From assembly GCA_973895155.1 (NCBI GenBank), contig OZ316896.1, positions 10,540,001-10,604,000 on the forward strand: a stretch of DNA of 64,000 bases, in the 5' to 3' direction. The DNA comes from Marsupella aquatica. Its lineage: Eukaryota; Marchantiophyta. The notes beneath the pieces were generated by a model. It worked only from the letters and a program-made list of their open reading frames with translations. It did not search any database and had not been told where the DNA came from. Positions 1-12,175 of the stretch are shown piece by piece (position 1 is the stretch's first letter; each line of letters starts with the position of its first letter). The position numbers and the translations under genes were made by a program.

Positions 1-3000
1 TCCAAGTTTTCCACCCAACAACCTCATCTTTTTCAAAGGCATTGTCTGCATGAGACCTTGGACTGCTCGAGGAGGAATCTACAATCGCATAACGGACAGG
101 ACAACCAGGCAAAAGAAAGTCAGAAAAACATTTGTACACGATAGTGATTGACTGCTGGTCCTGTTGATAACAAGGCCAGGAGTGCAATTAATAGTCACAA
201 CACTACTGGATAGAATCAATGGTAAAATGTTGAGTCGTGAATGGACTCATTCCCAAGTTTAATCAGAATGTGAAACAAGTAATGGCTTAGTTGTCTGCAA
301 ATAAGCTCCGTCGTGGAAAGGGCGCTCACGACTGTCTGCCGATCTGGCTTATTCTTGGCTGATGCAATCTTAGCCAGCAATTTGTTGGTGGCGATTCCCT
401 ACACCAAGACAAACCAAGATCAGAGAAACGGAACCTAAATCCACAATGCGAAGGACAACTTGATCGAAAGTAAATCTATTTTACAGCCGTAAGCCTCCAA
501 TTACATCATAATCAGACTATTGTGAGATAAGAAGGGCTATGTTACATTCACTTCGGTGATAACCATTGCAACCTAGCGCGCGCTGGATATTCTTCAAAAC
601 TAGCTCGAATTTCACTTGTACAACTGGACGACTGTGAGACTTACCACAGAACAAGTATAGCCTAGTTCATGTCGCACGCTTGCCCGAATCTGGTCAGCAA
701 TGATAGCACCTGCTAGCATCCTACCTTCACATCTCAGTCCAGTGTTCATAAAATGATTATAAGCTGTACAGTGATCGTCCGAATCAGTTGTAATCCGCTC
801 ATCAAAGCAAAATGCCTTCGAAGTATTCTCCTCGTGTCAGAAATCAGACATCTACGGTTATTCCAAATCATGTGAAAGTTACAATCGAGATTAAGAACAT
901 CGGCCTTAACGTCCTGATTATATAGTGTTTGAGTGAACATTGCGTACCTACGATCGTATGAATTGAAGGGCACCAAGGGGCCATCTAGTATGACCATAGT
1001 AGGAGATCCCTGGTCGTTATTAGCGAGGAGTCGCTGCAGCTCATGATCCCAGTTCCGGACCTGATTTATCATGTCTTCAACCTATAAAGAAAGAGAATTG
1101 GTGTCGTTAGTTTGGACTTTTCTGGGTATCACAGGGAAGAAAAACAATCAGGCATTCTTAGATTACTCTCACTAAAGGAACACAAAGCACCTCAATTGAC
1201 CTTTCAACGAACTATGGAGAACTGAAGACTTGGAGTGGGCTTTTTCTTACTCAGTCAAATGGCAAAGCATATTCACCTTTGCAGTAATGTCCAGGTATGC
1301 TTCATCAATGCTTGCTTTCTCATATGCATCAGAGAAGCGACGGAATATAGAAAAAACAGATGCTGATGCCTGCATTCCGTTGTCATTTGCAAATTTCACT
1401 CTGATAATCATACCTAAGTTCCTCATAAACGTCTTTCAGGGTCTGTTCTGGCCATAGATAGATTTACTTTAACACAATAATTAAAACTAGGTAAACACCA
1501 TATTCTCTGGGGCTAGTTGAGAGGGTAGGCATGACAGTAGGAAATAATGTAAGCTATAAACAAACTCTTATAGAACACAACAAACCTGCCGATACCGTTC
1601 CAAGGAAACTTTCGTTTCAAGTCGGTTTGGATCATCATTGATTGCACCATCTTCCCCAATGGTTTCGACGTGTACCAACATCAATTCAGGACACTGTATT
1701 TCACCAAAGCCAATAACGAAAATTTCAGCAAGATTGAACTGGCATTCTGGTATTCACGCTAGTGGAGAGAAATTCGGGTTGAAAAACAGAGCTAGTATCC
1801 CACAACACAATCTATGCAACTGAGCTTTTTCTGTGACCTTTTTGAGAGCCTGATCAGCACGTTCATGACGAGTGATTCCAGCTGCACGAGCTGCATAGTT
1901 AATGGCAATAAGCCCCCGCCACTGCTGCACTGCCAATGGTTTCTCCCTGGGTATGCCCAGCCTTACTTGCTCCACCTGATGAATGTCCACCAGGGTCAAA
2001 ATTCAACTAGCAACGACCTTCTCGAGCATTCCAGCCCTGTCCAAGCTACCCTAGGATTAATATGAGCAGCCTCAAGGGACAGTGGCATCCACTATTTTTT
2101 CTACAGCGGTGAGTATGAGGGACAATCTCTCGTTCGAAAGCTACTGAGTTCGCACAGCTGCGGTTCAAGAAGAAGTGTAGGGTCTAGAATTTTAGGAAAC
2201 AGGGATAAAAAGGGAAATCCGACTACTGTACCAGACTCACTCAACCCAGAAGAGTATAGAGAGAGCCTTCAGCTTGGGAGACAAGATTACTTGAATTGAA
2301 TATGATTGGTCAGACAACTTTAATCACAAGAAGGGAAACACCTAATGAAGGTGACGGAGTACAAAAGAGGAAACGAGGGAAAGAGTATACAACAGTGAAT
2401 CACTCTCCAGGAGGAAAATCCCATCAAACCCAGAAATATTCTCGTGTCGGAGATCAATTCTGCTAATTAGGAAACATCTGGGATGTGATTTTCAAACGAT
2501 CATGCCTACCATTTGTCCCCCGACTATTCCTTCGTATAACTCCCTCTGTGTTGTTCTCGTTGTGTTATGAAAGCACAATGAACGAGTTGATCTTCTTTGA
2601 TCCTGGCTTATTGTCTCGTCCGTCATATTTTCATCATTTAGTTCACAATATGGGCATTTAAGAAAGTTTAACTAAGCCTCAATCTCTTAATTCAGATCTC
2701 GAAATCCAACTGAATTGGAGGTTCAAATTCTTGATTATGATGAGAACAGATGAGAAAGTTGAGGAAAGTCATGATCTCTGCCATTACAGCAAAAATCACA
2801 TTTCCACACCATAAAGATAACCTTTGTGCGCAAACCTATTGCCTACTATAGGGCAAAGGCATGACTGTTATTAGCCTCCTGAGAGAGTCAACCAAGCATG
2901 AATTGGATTTATAAGAAGGCATGCCGACACATACAGCGGCATAGAAGGCATCGAGGTCGACATGGAGCACCACAGAGCAGTGTGTGACATTATCCATATC

Positions 3001-3081
3001 CTCACTCGCCAGTCCATTCCCAACGCCTGTGTCGTGGTCTGTCATCGTCCCTCCTCCTCCTCCGGCTTCCCCAATCTCCAT
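1..3081 (-). CDS. POLH: Y-family translesion DNA polymerase, eta/Rad30-like (partial, 8 exons placed)
   Basis: Y-family polymerases copy damaged templates in the nucleus; eta bypasses UV dimers. Exons, all complement: 2935-3081, 1838-1975, 1586-1693, 1277-1369, 948-1081, 645-720, about 300-398, and 1-45 continuing off the window. The first six join in frame at GT-AG sites. Visible motifs are HVDLDAFYAA (metal-binding motif I), QQWRGLIAINYAAR and GITRHERADQALKKCPEL (fingers), KASIDEAYLD (catalytic Asp-Glu), GIATNKLLAKIAS with NKPDRQTVV (palm), and MPLKKMRLLGGKLG (start of the helix-hairpin-helix region). A VEQVR stretch followed by VQQW, without the insertion seen in polymerase iota or kappa, fits Rad30/eta best. 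The ATG at 3081 gives a 37-residue Gly-rich leader before motif I. The exon 7 to 8 junction has no obvious GT donor. The PCNA- and ubiquitin-binding tail lies outside the window. Y-family is nearly certain; eta is inferred. Confidence 0.88.
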
Positions 3082-5831
3082 CCTGTCGATGCTCTACAGC
3101 TGTTAATGAATAAAGCAAAGATCTTACTCCTGCAACCCCGCAGCACCGTCATCTGTCTGCCTTGGCTCCCTCATCATCATTCAGCTGGCTGCAGTCCGTG
3201 ACTGAGAAAATGGAAATCCAACGAATTGATAGACTTGTCTGCTTCCTTCTCCGGGCAATTCAACTTACTGGGTTCCGACCCTGTCCACTCCCTCGCTCTG
3301 ATAAGAACGCTGATGAGTTGAGAAGTGAAGACGACAGAGGAAGGTCAAGACGGACATCAAAGCTAAGAGCTTACACCTCAACTTGCCGTTTATACTGCTA
3401 CTACAATACCTGGGAATCCTGTGGGCGGTTGTGACATAATCTTCCCGAGTACAATAATCGCCAGGAAATCTCTAAACGAGAATAGAATATCAACCCTCCA
3501 AGCTTCGTTCAAACGAGAATTGAGTCATTCATTGTTCGGGTATACCAAAAATTGTAAAATTACAAAAAAACACATGTAACCCTTTATTCTGAACTAACCC
3601 GGATTACGCTTCTTTGAATGTGAGGAGAGGGGAGTAAAATAAAATGGTCACCAAGATATGTTCCTTATTTGCATTTTTTAAGGTTAATGAAATGATAAAA
3701 AATAACAATAAGTGTCATCATTTTAATAACCATACATAACATACCATACCATGCTCTTGTCTAGTATGCACAGTACTCTTTCTATGCACATATGTTATAG
3801 TGGGGCCATAGAGCTTATATTTGAATATAAATAGAATTATTGACAAAATGCATGCATAATATCATTTGACATAGATCATAGTTTTCCCATCCCCATGATG
3901 AGATATGGAGTTACGGTCTAGAGGCTTCACTCTAGAAACCTAGGCCCCAACTCTAGTTTGTAGTTGGCGCTTTATAAGTAAGATGGTTAGATATTTTAGA
4001 TCAATGATCACCTCTAATCTGAATCGTTAGATATTTAGATCAATTAAATTTGTAATGTAATCTAATTTTGACTCATTTGAATGACAACTGTAGGGTTGGC
4101 ATTTTTTGCAATTTTCGGAGTATTTTGTTGTGAAACATATGTGGGCAGTGTATCGGGCACACCCATATCGGGCAAATCGGTAATTTGACGTAGATTTAAT
4201 GCTCAGTGGAAGAGAGGGACAGATCCAAGCGGAATCCAAAAGGGATGGATCCAAAGCGGGATCTAACCCAATACCAAAATCATGACAAACTTCATTATTT
4301 TCTTTAAATCAATGAGTGCACACCGCATATTACCACATTTTGATGTGTGATTACCGGCACTACCAAGGGACCAAGTGCAAGACAGCACCAGGGAGGCTGG
4401 AACCAAAGAGATCGTACTAACCACACATCTAGCTAACTACAGTGGATACATGGGCATAGTAAAACTAAACCTTAGAGTATCTGCAACAGTTTTCCGGTTG
4501 CAGGCTGGCATATATCAGAGGTGTGTTTGAGGCCACTCTTGAATGGCAGGACTTGTCTTGGACACATCCAAAAATTTAGAGCAAATAGTAATATTTAATC
4601 ATATGAGTTCACTAAGGATCATATGAGTTCACTAAGTTTTGGACATGAAGAGAGACATAACCAAGGTTTGCAGCAAATTTGTCTCTCTCATGCGAATTGT
4701 TGGTACCATGTTGGTGTGGATGATTTACACTGACATGCATGGGCCGTGCATGTACCCTGGAGACTGTTTGAAACGTCTTCCCAGTTGTATTGCTAATTCA
4801 TTAGCCAAACCACAAATGGAACAACTACACTGGTCGTTCCTTTCCAACTGAACGAAAGTTTGAACCTTCTTAGATTTGGGCCCAAAGGACCAACCAGTTT
4901 CTTTTAAGGGGAAACTACATAAAAGAGCAAGTCACCAAATGGAATGGACCTTCCTTTTGCAACTTTTTTTGGACATGGTTGGACCCAAATGGAACAGTTA
5001 TATTGGACCATCTCCCCTTTTCGCAACTTTTTGGGACATGGTTTGACCCAAATGTAACAATTATATTGGACCATCTCCCGTTTTTGCAACTTTTGCCTTG
5101 GATGGAACATCTACATTGGTCTGGACCAAAATGAAACAATACATTGGGATGGCAAGCTTATCGATTAATTTGTGCCCTCATGACCCAAGTCGACTAAATA
5201 GTTGTAACGATCTTTCAGACACCAAGACCAAGAATCTACAGCTAAGGCAGTTTTTAAGCTGCTGGAAAATTTGCAATCAGGTCGTCTCAAGTCGTCCTAT
5301 GAATACATTTACGAGAAGGATTTCTTCGTTTTGTGGCTCATAAAATAACTCCATGCTCTAAGAAGTCTCCTGGCTTTCTTTAAACACGAACACCTTCTGA
5401 CCACGAGAAACGCAGAATCCACAGTAGGTGCAAATTTGACTGAGGGAGAGAATTCCTCCCCACCCCGTCTCCAATGGTTGATCCACTGGTAAATTAAATA
5501 TCATACTGAAACGTCACTGACAAGAGTGGTAGAATTCAGATGTAGTTCAGCAATTTTGGTTCCCTGAATTGATTGTTATGCTGATAGAAAGACAAACATC
5601 GACCCATTTGATAAAGTTGGGATACTGATACTGGTCTGATATTTCCAGGGAACTTCTCTTGGGGGAAGTACCTCTAGTAGGTTGTTTCGCCAACTTGTTC
5701 TCTGCAAAATCTGATACACTCGAGTACTCAACCAAAGGACCCTCATTGTTCGCATCTTTTCCTGTAACGCAGAGTTCTGAGCAGCCATGTGCAGGGCCAA
5801 GCCGCAGATACTCGCAATGGTTCTTTCAAAT
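3082..5831. other. Intergenic region between the polymerase and aminotransferase genes
   Basis: No convincing coding exon was seen. The DNA is AT-rich. Part of it (about 4270-4370) resembles a diverged stretch near 11885-11985, sharing words such as TTTTGATGTG and a nearby ATTATTTT, so an old repeat is likely. A 20-bp unit containing CATATGAGTTCACTAAG is repeated twice at about 4598-4637. The polymerase promoter should lie just right of 3081, but no clear TATA box could be picked. Confidence 0.5.
4945..5135. repeat. Short tandem repeat, unit about 65 bp, 2-3 copies
   Basis: The words TTTGCAACTTTT, GGACATGGTT(T/G)GACCCAAATG and TATATTGGACCATCTCCC recur in the same order about 64 bp apart, ending with a partial third copy. 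Small ORFs on either strand here only reflect the repeat. Confidence 0.75.
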
Positions 5832-8746
5832 CTAGGGGTGACGAACATGTCTAGAACAAAATTCCTCAATACGGTCCCATGCCACCGCTAGCTGGGGCAC
5901 CGATAAGGCGAACACAATCCGAAACCAGCTGGGGATTCCAAATGCAATACCTGCACGGCAACAGTTGCCTCAAAGTCATATTCTAAGGATGCCACAGCGG
6001 GAAAACCTCTATCTAAACAGGTAAATTCCTCAAGTCCGGAACCTAACCTACATAGATGAACTCTTTTGCTTGAAAATTTGGTCTTTGCTGTTGGGAAGGA
6101 AGATACTTGATCAGCCTGCTTACAGTCAATTAATACTAGTTCCTACTGATTGTCCCTGTTGCATAGATGTCTCAAAAGTTTTGTGCCATCGTACCTGGCA
6201 AGACGAGAACTGATTCTTCTCTGAAAAGGGCTTGTGTGAACTCTGCATCGGAATTTATGTCTTCGAACATTGCCAAATCAAGTTTCACCTAAACACACGA
6301 ACACATAATACTCCTGTTACTTGATAAATAACAGAATGTCAACTACCAGAAATGAGTTGCTACCATTCTGAGAGAACTATCGTTGAACAATACCGCATGT
6401 CACTTTAGCAAATTCGTTGTCACATCAACTTCCCAAATTTTCTTGATGATGGCATTGGACATCACACATTCTTCTGTTTTGACCTCTGACGGCAATAAAA
6501 TCTTCCAGCCTGACAATTTCATTTCAAACAGAATAGCATCGAACAGCCCTGGATACAGGAAACCTCTCATATGACCCGAGGTCCACAGGCTGGAAGCACT
6601 GATGTAGAGAGGTAGGAAATTTAAAGAATTTCTGTCATACCATCATGAACATTGATCCTTCTGGTCGCGTGGGGACGCTCAGACCCGAAATGTTGCTAGC
6701 ACGAGTGTAGCAAATATCTGCTCCTGCCCTGAGATGCTCCCGAGTCTTCTCAAAAACACTCTCCGAGGTGTTTAGCAGTATCTCGGGAAGTGCAGCCTGG
6801 ACAATTCCAATTAAAAATATATAGATAGTTAAAAACAAGCAATATAGTCAGTACGAGTTACACAAGGGCAACAATCAGGTCCAGTTGGTCATTTGGGCGT
6901 ACCTGTATTGGTGTAGATGGACCAGATTGTATTTGCATAATGTTCAAAACTGCCTCTGGTATCTGCAGAAGCCATCAAACAAGGATGAGTTGTTCAAGAG
7001 CCATCTAATAGCAGATTCGACGCAGTGGCCTGACTTGCAGATATTAATTGTATCTATTTCTGTTCTTGTAAGAAGGCAGGCAAATAATGGAAGACTTCTC
7101 TAAGGGAATCAAAGTCTAGAAAGCAAAAGAACATAAAGACATAAACCTTGGCTTGTTTTAGTATCTCGTTTGGGTCCCATAGAGCTAACCATCCAAGCCT
7201 CCAGCCTGTAGCAAGCCAGCCTTTGGAGATGCTTCCAATCGAAATCACTGGAGCAATTGCTGAAAACTTCCCCATGCTAACAAACGGAGCTTTACCAAAA
7301 GCCATTTTATCATAAACTTCGTCAGAAATGATGGTCAATTTCAATTCACCTGCAAGAATAGCAATCTGCAAGTAACACACAATCTCATCAAATTTGTGAG
7401 AAGGGTCAAGCTCGAGGTAAGGTTTTCGTCTGTAACAGCTTGCACTTTACAGCCAATAGACTCTGGCAATGGAAACGGAAAAAATGAAAACCTGTCAAAC
7501 TGTAACAGCTTCATCCAGTCTGCCCCTCCAGATGACATTTAGTGTGCTAACAAGCGTTTAAGAGAAAGTACAGTCTCGTTGGAGGCTAAAAACGCAAGTG
7601 ATCGTAACACACCTGAGATAAGTGCTTCTGACTAAACACTGAGCCAGAAGGATTTCCAGGGTTGCAGACGAGAATGGCGGCTGTATTGTCATCTGCTAAG
7701 GCTGCAACTTGCCGAAGGTCTACTTCCCAGTTGCCATCTTCAACCAGATCATAAAAGCGGGGTTCTACATTGAAGTACCGGCATTGTGCCTCATACAGGG
7801 GGAAACCTGGCCTTGGCAGCAATATGTTACAACCAGGAAACCGGAAGGCATCAATCGAGATATGAAGCGCTTGATTAGCTCCGGAACACAAAGCCACATC
7901 CTGAGGAGAAAGCTTGTGGGATCCATCAACAGAGAGATATTCCGCCAGGACCCTGACCATCGATAGCGATACATTAGTGCATGAACCTCACCAGCGTTTT
8001 CGTGTCCACTTGGGATACGACCCAACAAATCATTTTCTATTGACAATGAGAAAGAATGGATTTTTTATATGAGCGAAATATGGACAGATACAGGCAAGCA
8101 GATCATAGCATAAGGTGACATAGCTCACAGTATTGTGAGAATTTTATTTTTCTTCGACGCTCTGGTATTTAGAGCACACAGCATAGTGGCTTATGAGGAG
8201 CGCACCCACATTCGTGATCAATTTCGCAGGGTCAGCAAATTACATGCGGGTCTCGAGAAGTCCCAAAGACAGTGAGTAACCGTTGTTGTTAGCTTCTTGG
8301 ATCACCTTAATAAGAGCTGCACACGAAGCTTCAGGGACCTTCATGTGAGGTCCGAATCGGACGGGGTCCCCCTGAGCCAAAGAGATGAAATCCTTCCCAT
8401 TGTCACCCATCTTTTCCAGGTTCTCCACAATGTGCCTAATTGGATTTCTGAACGTGGCGACATTGGGATTGGATCTAACATTCCACTCCTTCTTGGTCTT
8501 TGATTCGGCCGAACGAGGCTTGACATCACCGTTCCATGTAGGCACTGCAGTAGTAGGACTGTGATTGAGTTCAACGCCGTTTAAACTGTCTGCGAGCTGA
8601 GTGATCTCGTACTCACAATTGTCGCCGAGTTTTGCTAATGCAACCGGAGAATGCGTAACACCGTCGATATCGGCTTGGGTCAGGGTACTCGAGCTCTTAC
8701 AAGAGACTGCAGGGTTGCAGCCGTTGGGCGACATTTCTTGTGGCAC
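5832..8746 (-). CDS. TAT: Tyrosine aminotransferase-like (TAT/NAAT family) PLP enzyme, complete, 7 exons
   Basis: A class I/II aminotransferase that would move the amino group of tyrosine (or, in the NAAT branch, nicotianamine) to 2-oxoglutarate using PLP; plant TATs feed tocopherol and plastoquinone precursors. Exons, complement: 8244-8746, 7613-7952, 7147-7365, 6903-6962, 6641-6796, 6195-6288, 5832-5950. All junctions are GT-AG and phases agree, giving 1491 nt and 496 residues, within the plant TAT range. Visible motifs are WNVRSNPNV and LAQGDPVRFGP, PRPGFPLYEAQC, NPGNPSGSV, ISDEVYDKMAFG (PLP Asp and Tyr), SIGSISKGW with the Schiff-base Lys near residue 329, GWRLGW, RPEGSMFMMVKLDL, EESVLVLPG and WFRIVFA (substrate carboxylate Arg). 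The roughly 90 residues before the catalytic fold are low in recognisable motifs and show no clear transit peptide. All key residues are present, so it is probably functional. TAT versus NAAT substrate is not decided by sequence. Confidence 0.92.
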
Positions 8747-9720
8747 TGTGGTAAAATTCCGATCGCAACTTTGAGGTGCTCTTCAGGTCCTTAAAATCAC
8801 TCAGAAAAATTGACTTGACAATCAGTCTTGAGGTGGGCCAGTTGTCCACTGAGCACTTCCAGACAGCAGATTCATGAGCTGATTCCAAAGCCACGAACGT
8901 GGTAGTAATTCGTGCACAAATTATTGAGCTGCCGAGTCTCCTGTTCTCCCATTTCGAAGCGCAATAGGGACATCAACATGCGAAGATTTGCGAGCAATCT
9001 ATCACAGGAAGCTCGAGCTGAAGCCCTCTTCAATCGCTCACAATAGTCCACACGTACTATTCCGCTCCGTCCAATCAATTACCGTTGTGAGAAACATGCG
9101 CCAGTCCATTCCGCATCAAATCCGGCACTGCCCGGCTTCATCCTGCATGAAGTTCTCGCCCATCAGCTTGAACCAACTCTGTCCTCGCCCGGCCATTACC
9201 CGATACCACGGGAGGATAATGGAATTGCCCAGCAGAACTGTACGCATACGCGCAAACCTCTTTCAGCGAGTTCCACGTCAAGAGTCTCGGCAGCTCTCCT
9301 CGTACGACTCCACGTCGATAGTTTCAACAGCTCCTTCTCGGTAAGAATTCCACGTAGACACTATGGTCACCTCTAATCTAATCTGAGTCGGTGCTGTGAT
9401 ATCACACTTCACGACTGTAACACACCTACCTCCCGGTTCAGTTTCACCCAATCCACCACACTCGCGGTAGGCAGCAAGCAAGCCTGCAAAGTCCCGTCCA
9501 ACTAATGACGTGAATCAGTCACCCCACTAACAAACCCAAAAGCTCATTCAGGAAGGACCACGGCTACGGGAAGGACCCAATTACCCAAAATTTGGCCGCG
9601 AATGTAGGAAACGAACGGATAAAGTGCATCAGAACAAATGATTTCCACCATCCGTCCTCCCAATAACCCAATTCAACCATGAAGTTGTTTATTATTACCT
9701 GGGCTCTGGCAGGGGGCCAC
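8747..9720. other. Upstream region of the aminotransferase gene
   Basis: No supported gene. It should hold the promoter and 5' leader of the minus-strand aminotransferase. Short ORFs on both strands look like chance products: no domain motifs and no matching splice sites. Confidence 0.5.
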
Positions 9721-9739
9721 TCCGCTCTGGCCCACCCTC

Positions 9740-10930
9740 AATAAGTAACAAGGTTATGCTTCGGAGCAGGGTGAAGTTCATGCCTCAAAAACTCCGCAAA
9801 GTAAGGGGGGACTCTCTGTAGACAAATGAGCTCCACAATCACCCACACTCCCTATGTTGGACTCGATTGAGCCCAGTCCCAATCTACAATGTAGGGAAGA
9901 ATTGAAAGAGCAGGTGCAGCTTTTCTGCCACACTACTCCACAAGTCAACGAAGGACTCTATAGAGAAATGAACTGTACCATCACCCAGATTCCATAGATT
10001 GGGCTAGATTGAGCTCAGATTGTGCCCAGTCTTAATGTAGGACGCAGGCTAAGAATTGACAGAGCAGGCGAAGTTTCTCAGTAGATTACTGAAATTTTGA
10101 GTTCGGGTGAATCTCCGTAGAAAAGGGAAGCGAACTCTACCATCACTCACAGTCCGTACTGTACAGTAGATTGACCCTAGGCGGAGCCCGCTTCGAATCT
10201 ACGAAGCAGGGAGAACATGGCAAGAGCGGGTGGGGCTTTCTGCAGATTACGCCAAAAGTAGAAGGGAACTCTATTGCAGTACTCTACAATTACTGAACTT
10301 CGCTAGATGAGCTACGAAGCAGGGAAGTTTTCCTGCGCCACAACTCCACAAGTAGGACAAGAATCTCTGTTAAGAAAAGCTAACTCTAGCTTCACACAGA
10401 TTCCCTAGATTGAGCACAGATTGAGCACAGTCCTAATCTAGGACGCAACTTAAAACTTGAAAGAGCACGTGACGTGTTCCTGCGCCACAGTCAGTAAGCA
10501 GGACAAGAATGTCTGTTAAGTAAGATTCTACCCATCACCAACATTCCCTAGATTGAGCCCAGTCCGAATCTATGACTCAGGGTTTTAATTGAATGTGCAG
10601 ATGAAGTTTTTCTACGCCACAAATACACTTGGAAAGAGCAAAGTAACATCACTCATATCCCCTTAGATTGAGCGTAGATGGAACCCCGTTCAAATATGCG
10701 AAGCAGGGTGAAGCTCTACTGCACAACAAGTAGTACAAGAATTTCTGTACAGAAGCCAATTCTCTTTCGGTACAACACTAACCTTCGAGCTACGAAGCAA
10801 GTGACAAGCAAGAATCTCTTGGTAGAGAAGCGAACTCTGTTACTCTACCATCTTTGGCCTTCACTCGTTTGAGCCTGGACTGATGGAGCCCACTTCAGAG
10901 ATACGAAGCATGGGAAGAATTGAAGGAGCA
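9740..10930. repeat. Degenerate tandem array, about 10 units of roughly 100-170 bp
   Basis: The same ordered words return through the block: CTACGAAGCAGGG, then GAATTGAAAGAGCA, TTTCTG(C)GCCAC, CCACAAGTA, GACAAGAATCTCTGT, GAGAAGCGAACTCTACCATCACTCA, CCCTAGATTGAGCCCAGTC. The GAAGCAGGG-type anchor falls near 9763, 9886, 10030, 10196, 10310, 10436, 10566, 10694, 10790 and 10899. Copies are strongly diverged and of uneven length, like an old satellite or minisatellite. No coding. Confidence 0.75.
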
Positions 10931-11119
10931 CGTGAAGCTTTCCTGAGCTAGAAGTGGGTGAAGAGTCGGTCTGGAGAACTGGACTGCATGGATGGGGCCT
11001 CATAAGCTAGAATGAGCCCAGTGTGAGTCATTGAGCACCGTCTTGAACTCTTGGTCCCCCTGTTTGAAGTACAAGTTGTCCTGTTGTCCGTCCAAAAGGG
11101 GTCAAATGTTGCATATTCG

Positions 11120-11336
11120 CCTATATTCCCCGACCGATCCCAAACTCTCCCAAACCCCTCCTGGCCCAGTCCCAGACTCCCCCGGACTCCCCCGGTTTAG
11201 CAAGCCTGCCCCCTGGTTCGGGATAGGGGCCAGGCAGGGTCGGGGGGTAGGGTAAGGTCAGGGTCGGGCCAGGCCAGTCGGGGCGGGCTGGGTCGGGGTG
11301 GGGTGGGGGCCGGGGCCGGGACAACCGGGTGTGACA
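11120..11336. other. C-rich then G-rich strand-asymmetric block
   Basis: From about 11120 to 11220 the plus strand is C-rich with repeats of CCCAGTCCC, CCCCGGACTCCCC and ACTCCC. From about 11222 to 11335 it is G-rich with GGTCGGG, GGGCGGGCTGGG and GGGGTGGGG. Several G runs of three or more on each strand could form G-quadruplexes, and the halves can partly pair. ORFs across it (Pro-rich on one strand) are composition artefacts. Confidence 0.6.
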
Positions 11337-11566
11337 CATGTTGGATGTCGGGGTCCAGACCCCTCATTTGTCAGACAAGTGCAAACCGGGCTTGGTCCTA
11401 CTTCATCAGAGTCAGCCACCAGAGGCAGCACCGAAGGGCCTTGTGTGTCTCAGGTGGACTGTTAGTTAGAGCATTCCCACCCATATGCTCCATTTACGAA
11501 GGCTGTCAGGAGGGGCCGATGAGCACAATAGTATTTCCTGTCACTAACCTCCTAGCAAAAAGTTAA

Positions 11567-11771
11567 ACCACACCTGCCACTATAAAAGCCTCATTCCATG
11601 TCTCACTACTCACCATAAAAGGTGGAACACTAGCACATTTTGTGGAGTAGTTGCCAAAAAAAGGTTTTGCAGTCAGCACCTTTTGTGGAGCTCAAAGCCA
11701 ATTTCTGAACTTGTACTCCTTAGAATGAAAGCTACGGGCTACCCGTAGCCCTTTATAGGGACAGGTGTGGT
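11567..11771. mobile_element. MITE, about 205 bp, TTAA flanks
   Basis: Imperfect terminal inverted repeats: ACCACACCTGCCACTATAAA on the left and the reverse complement of ACCACACCTGTCCCTATAAA on the right. TTAA flanks both ends (11563-11566 and 11772-11775), consistent with a 3-4 bp TSD. No ORF. A TTAA duplication is used by piggyBac-like elements; TTA/TAA would instead fit PIF/Harbinger. The family is not certain. Confidence 0.75.
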
Positions 11772-12175
11772 TTAAGGACTATGAATCCATAACCCATAAG
11801 GAATAAGAATATGAATACACAACACATAACTAGGGAGATAAGGTCCATCAAATTGTCAACTTTGAAGATGTACTATGTCACACCATACCATGAAGAACCC
11901 AATTATTTTGTTTTAAACCAGTGAAATTCATAGTACACATTATATAGTCACGTTTTGATGTGCAATCATTAGGACTTCACTAAACTGGGCAGGTAGGGTT
12001 CTCTACTCATACCACTAAACTGGGCGGGTAAGGTTCCCTACTCATACCACTAAATTGGAGCACTTGAAGCTCAAGCCTGGTATTGTGTAAGGTGACCCAT
12101 CCCCAAGAGGGGGAAGTGGGATGTAATCCCAAAGGGTGCTGAGCCTGAGGGAATTATAGCCATTATCTCCAAGTG

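Noticed and set aside
2066-2834. Missing gene between polymerase exons
   Set aside because: This is intron 1 of the polymerase gene; splice phases on both sides fit and no motif-bearing ORF occurs.
8988-9481. ORFs on both strands upstream of the aminotransferase
   Set aside because: Short, overlapping on opposite strands, no recognisable domain or splice signals.
11121-11339. Pro/Arg-rich ORF
   Set aside because: Composition artefact of the C-rich/G-rich block.
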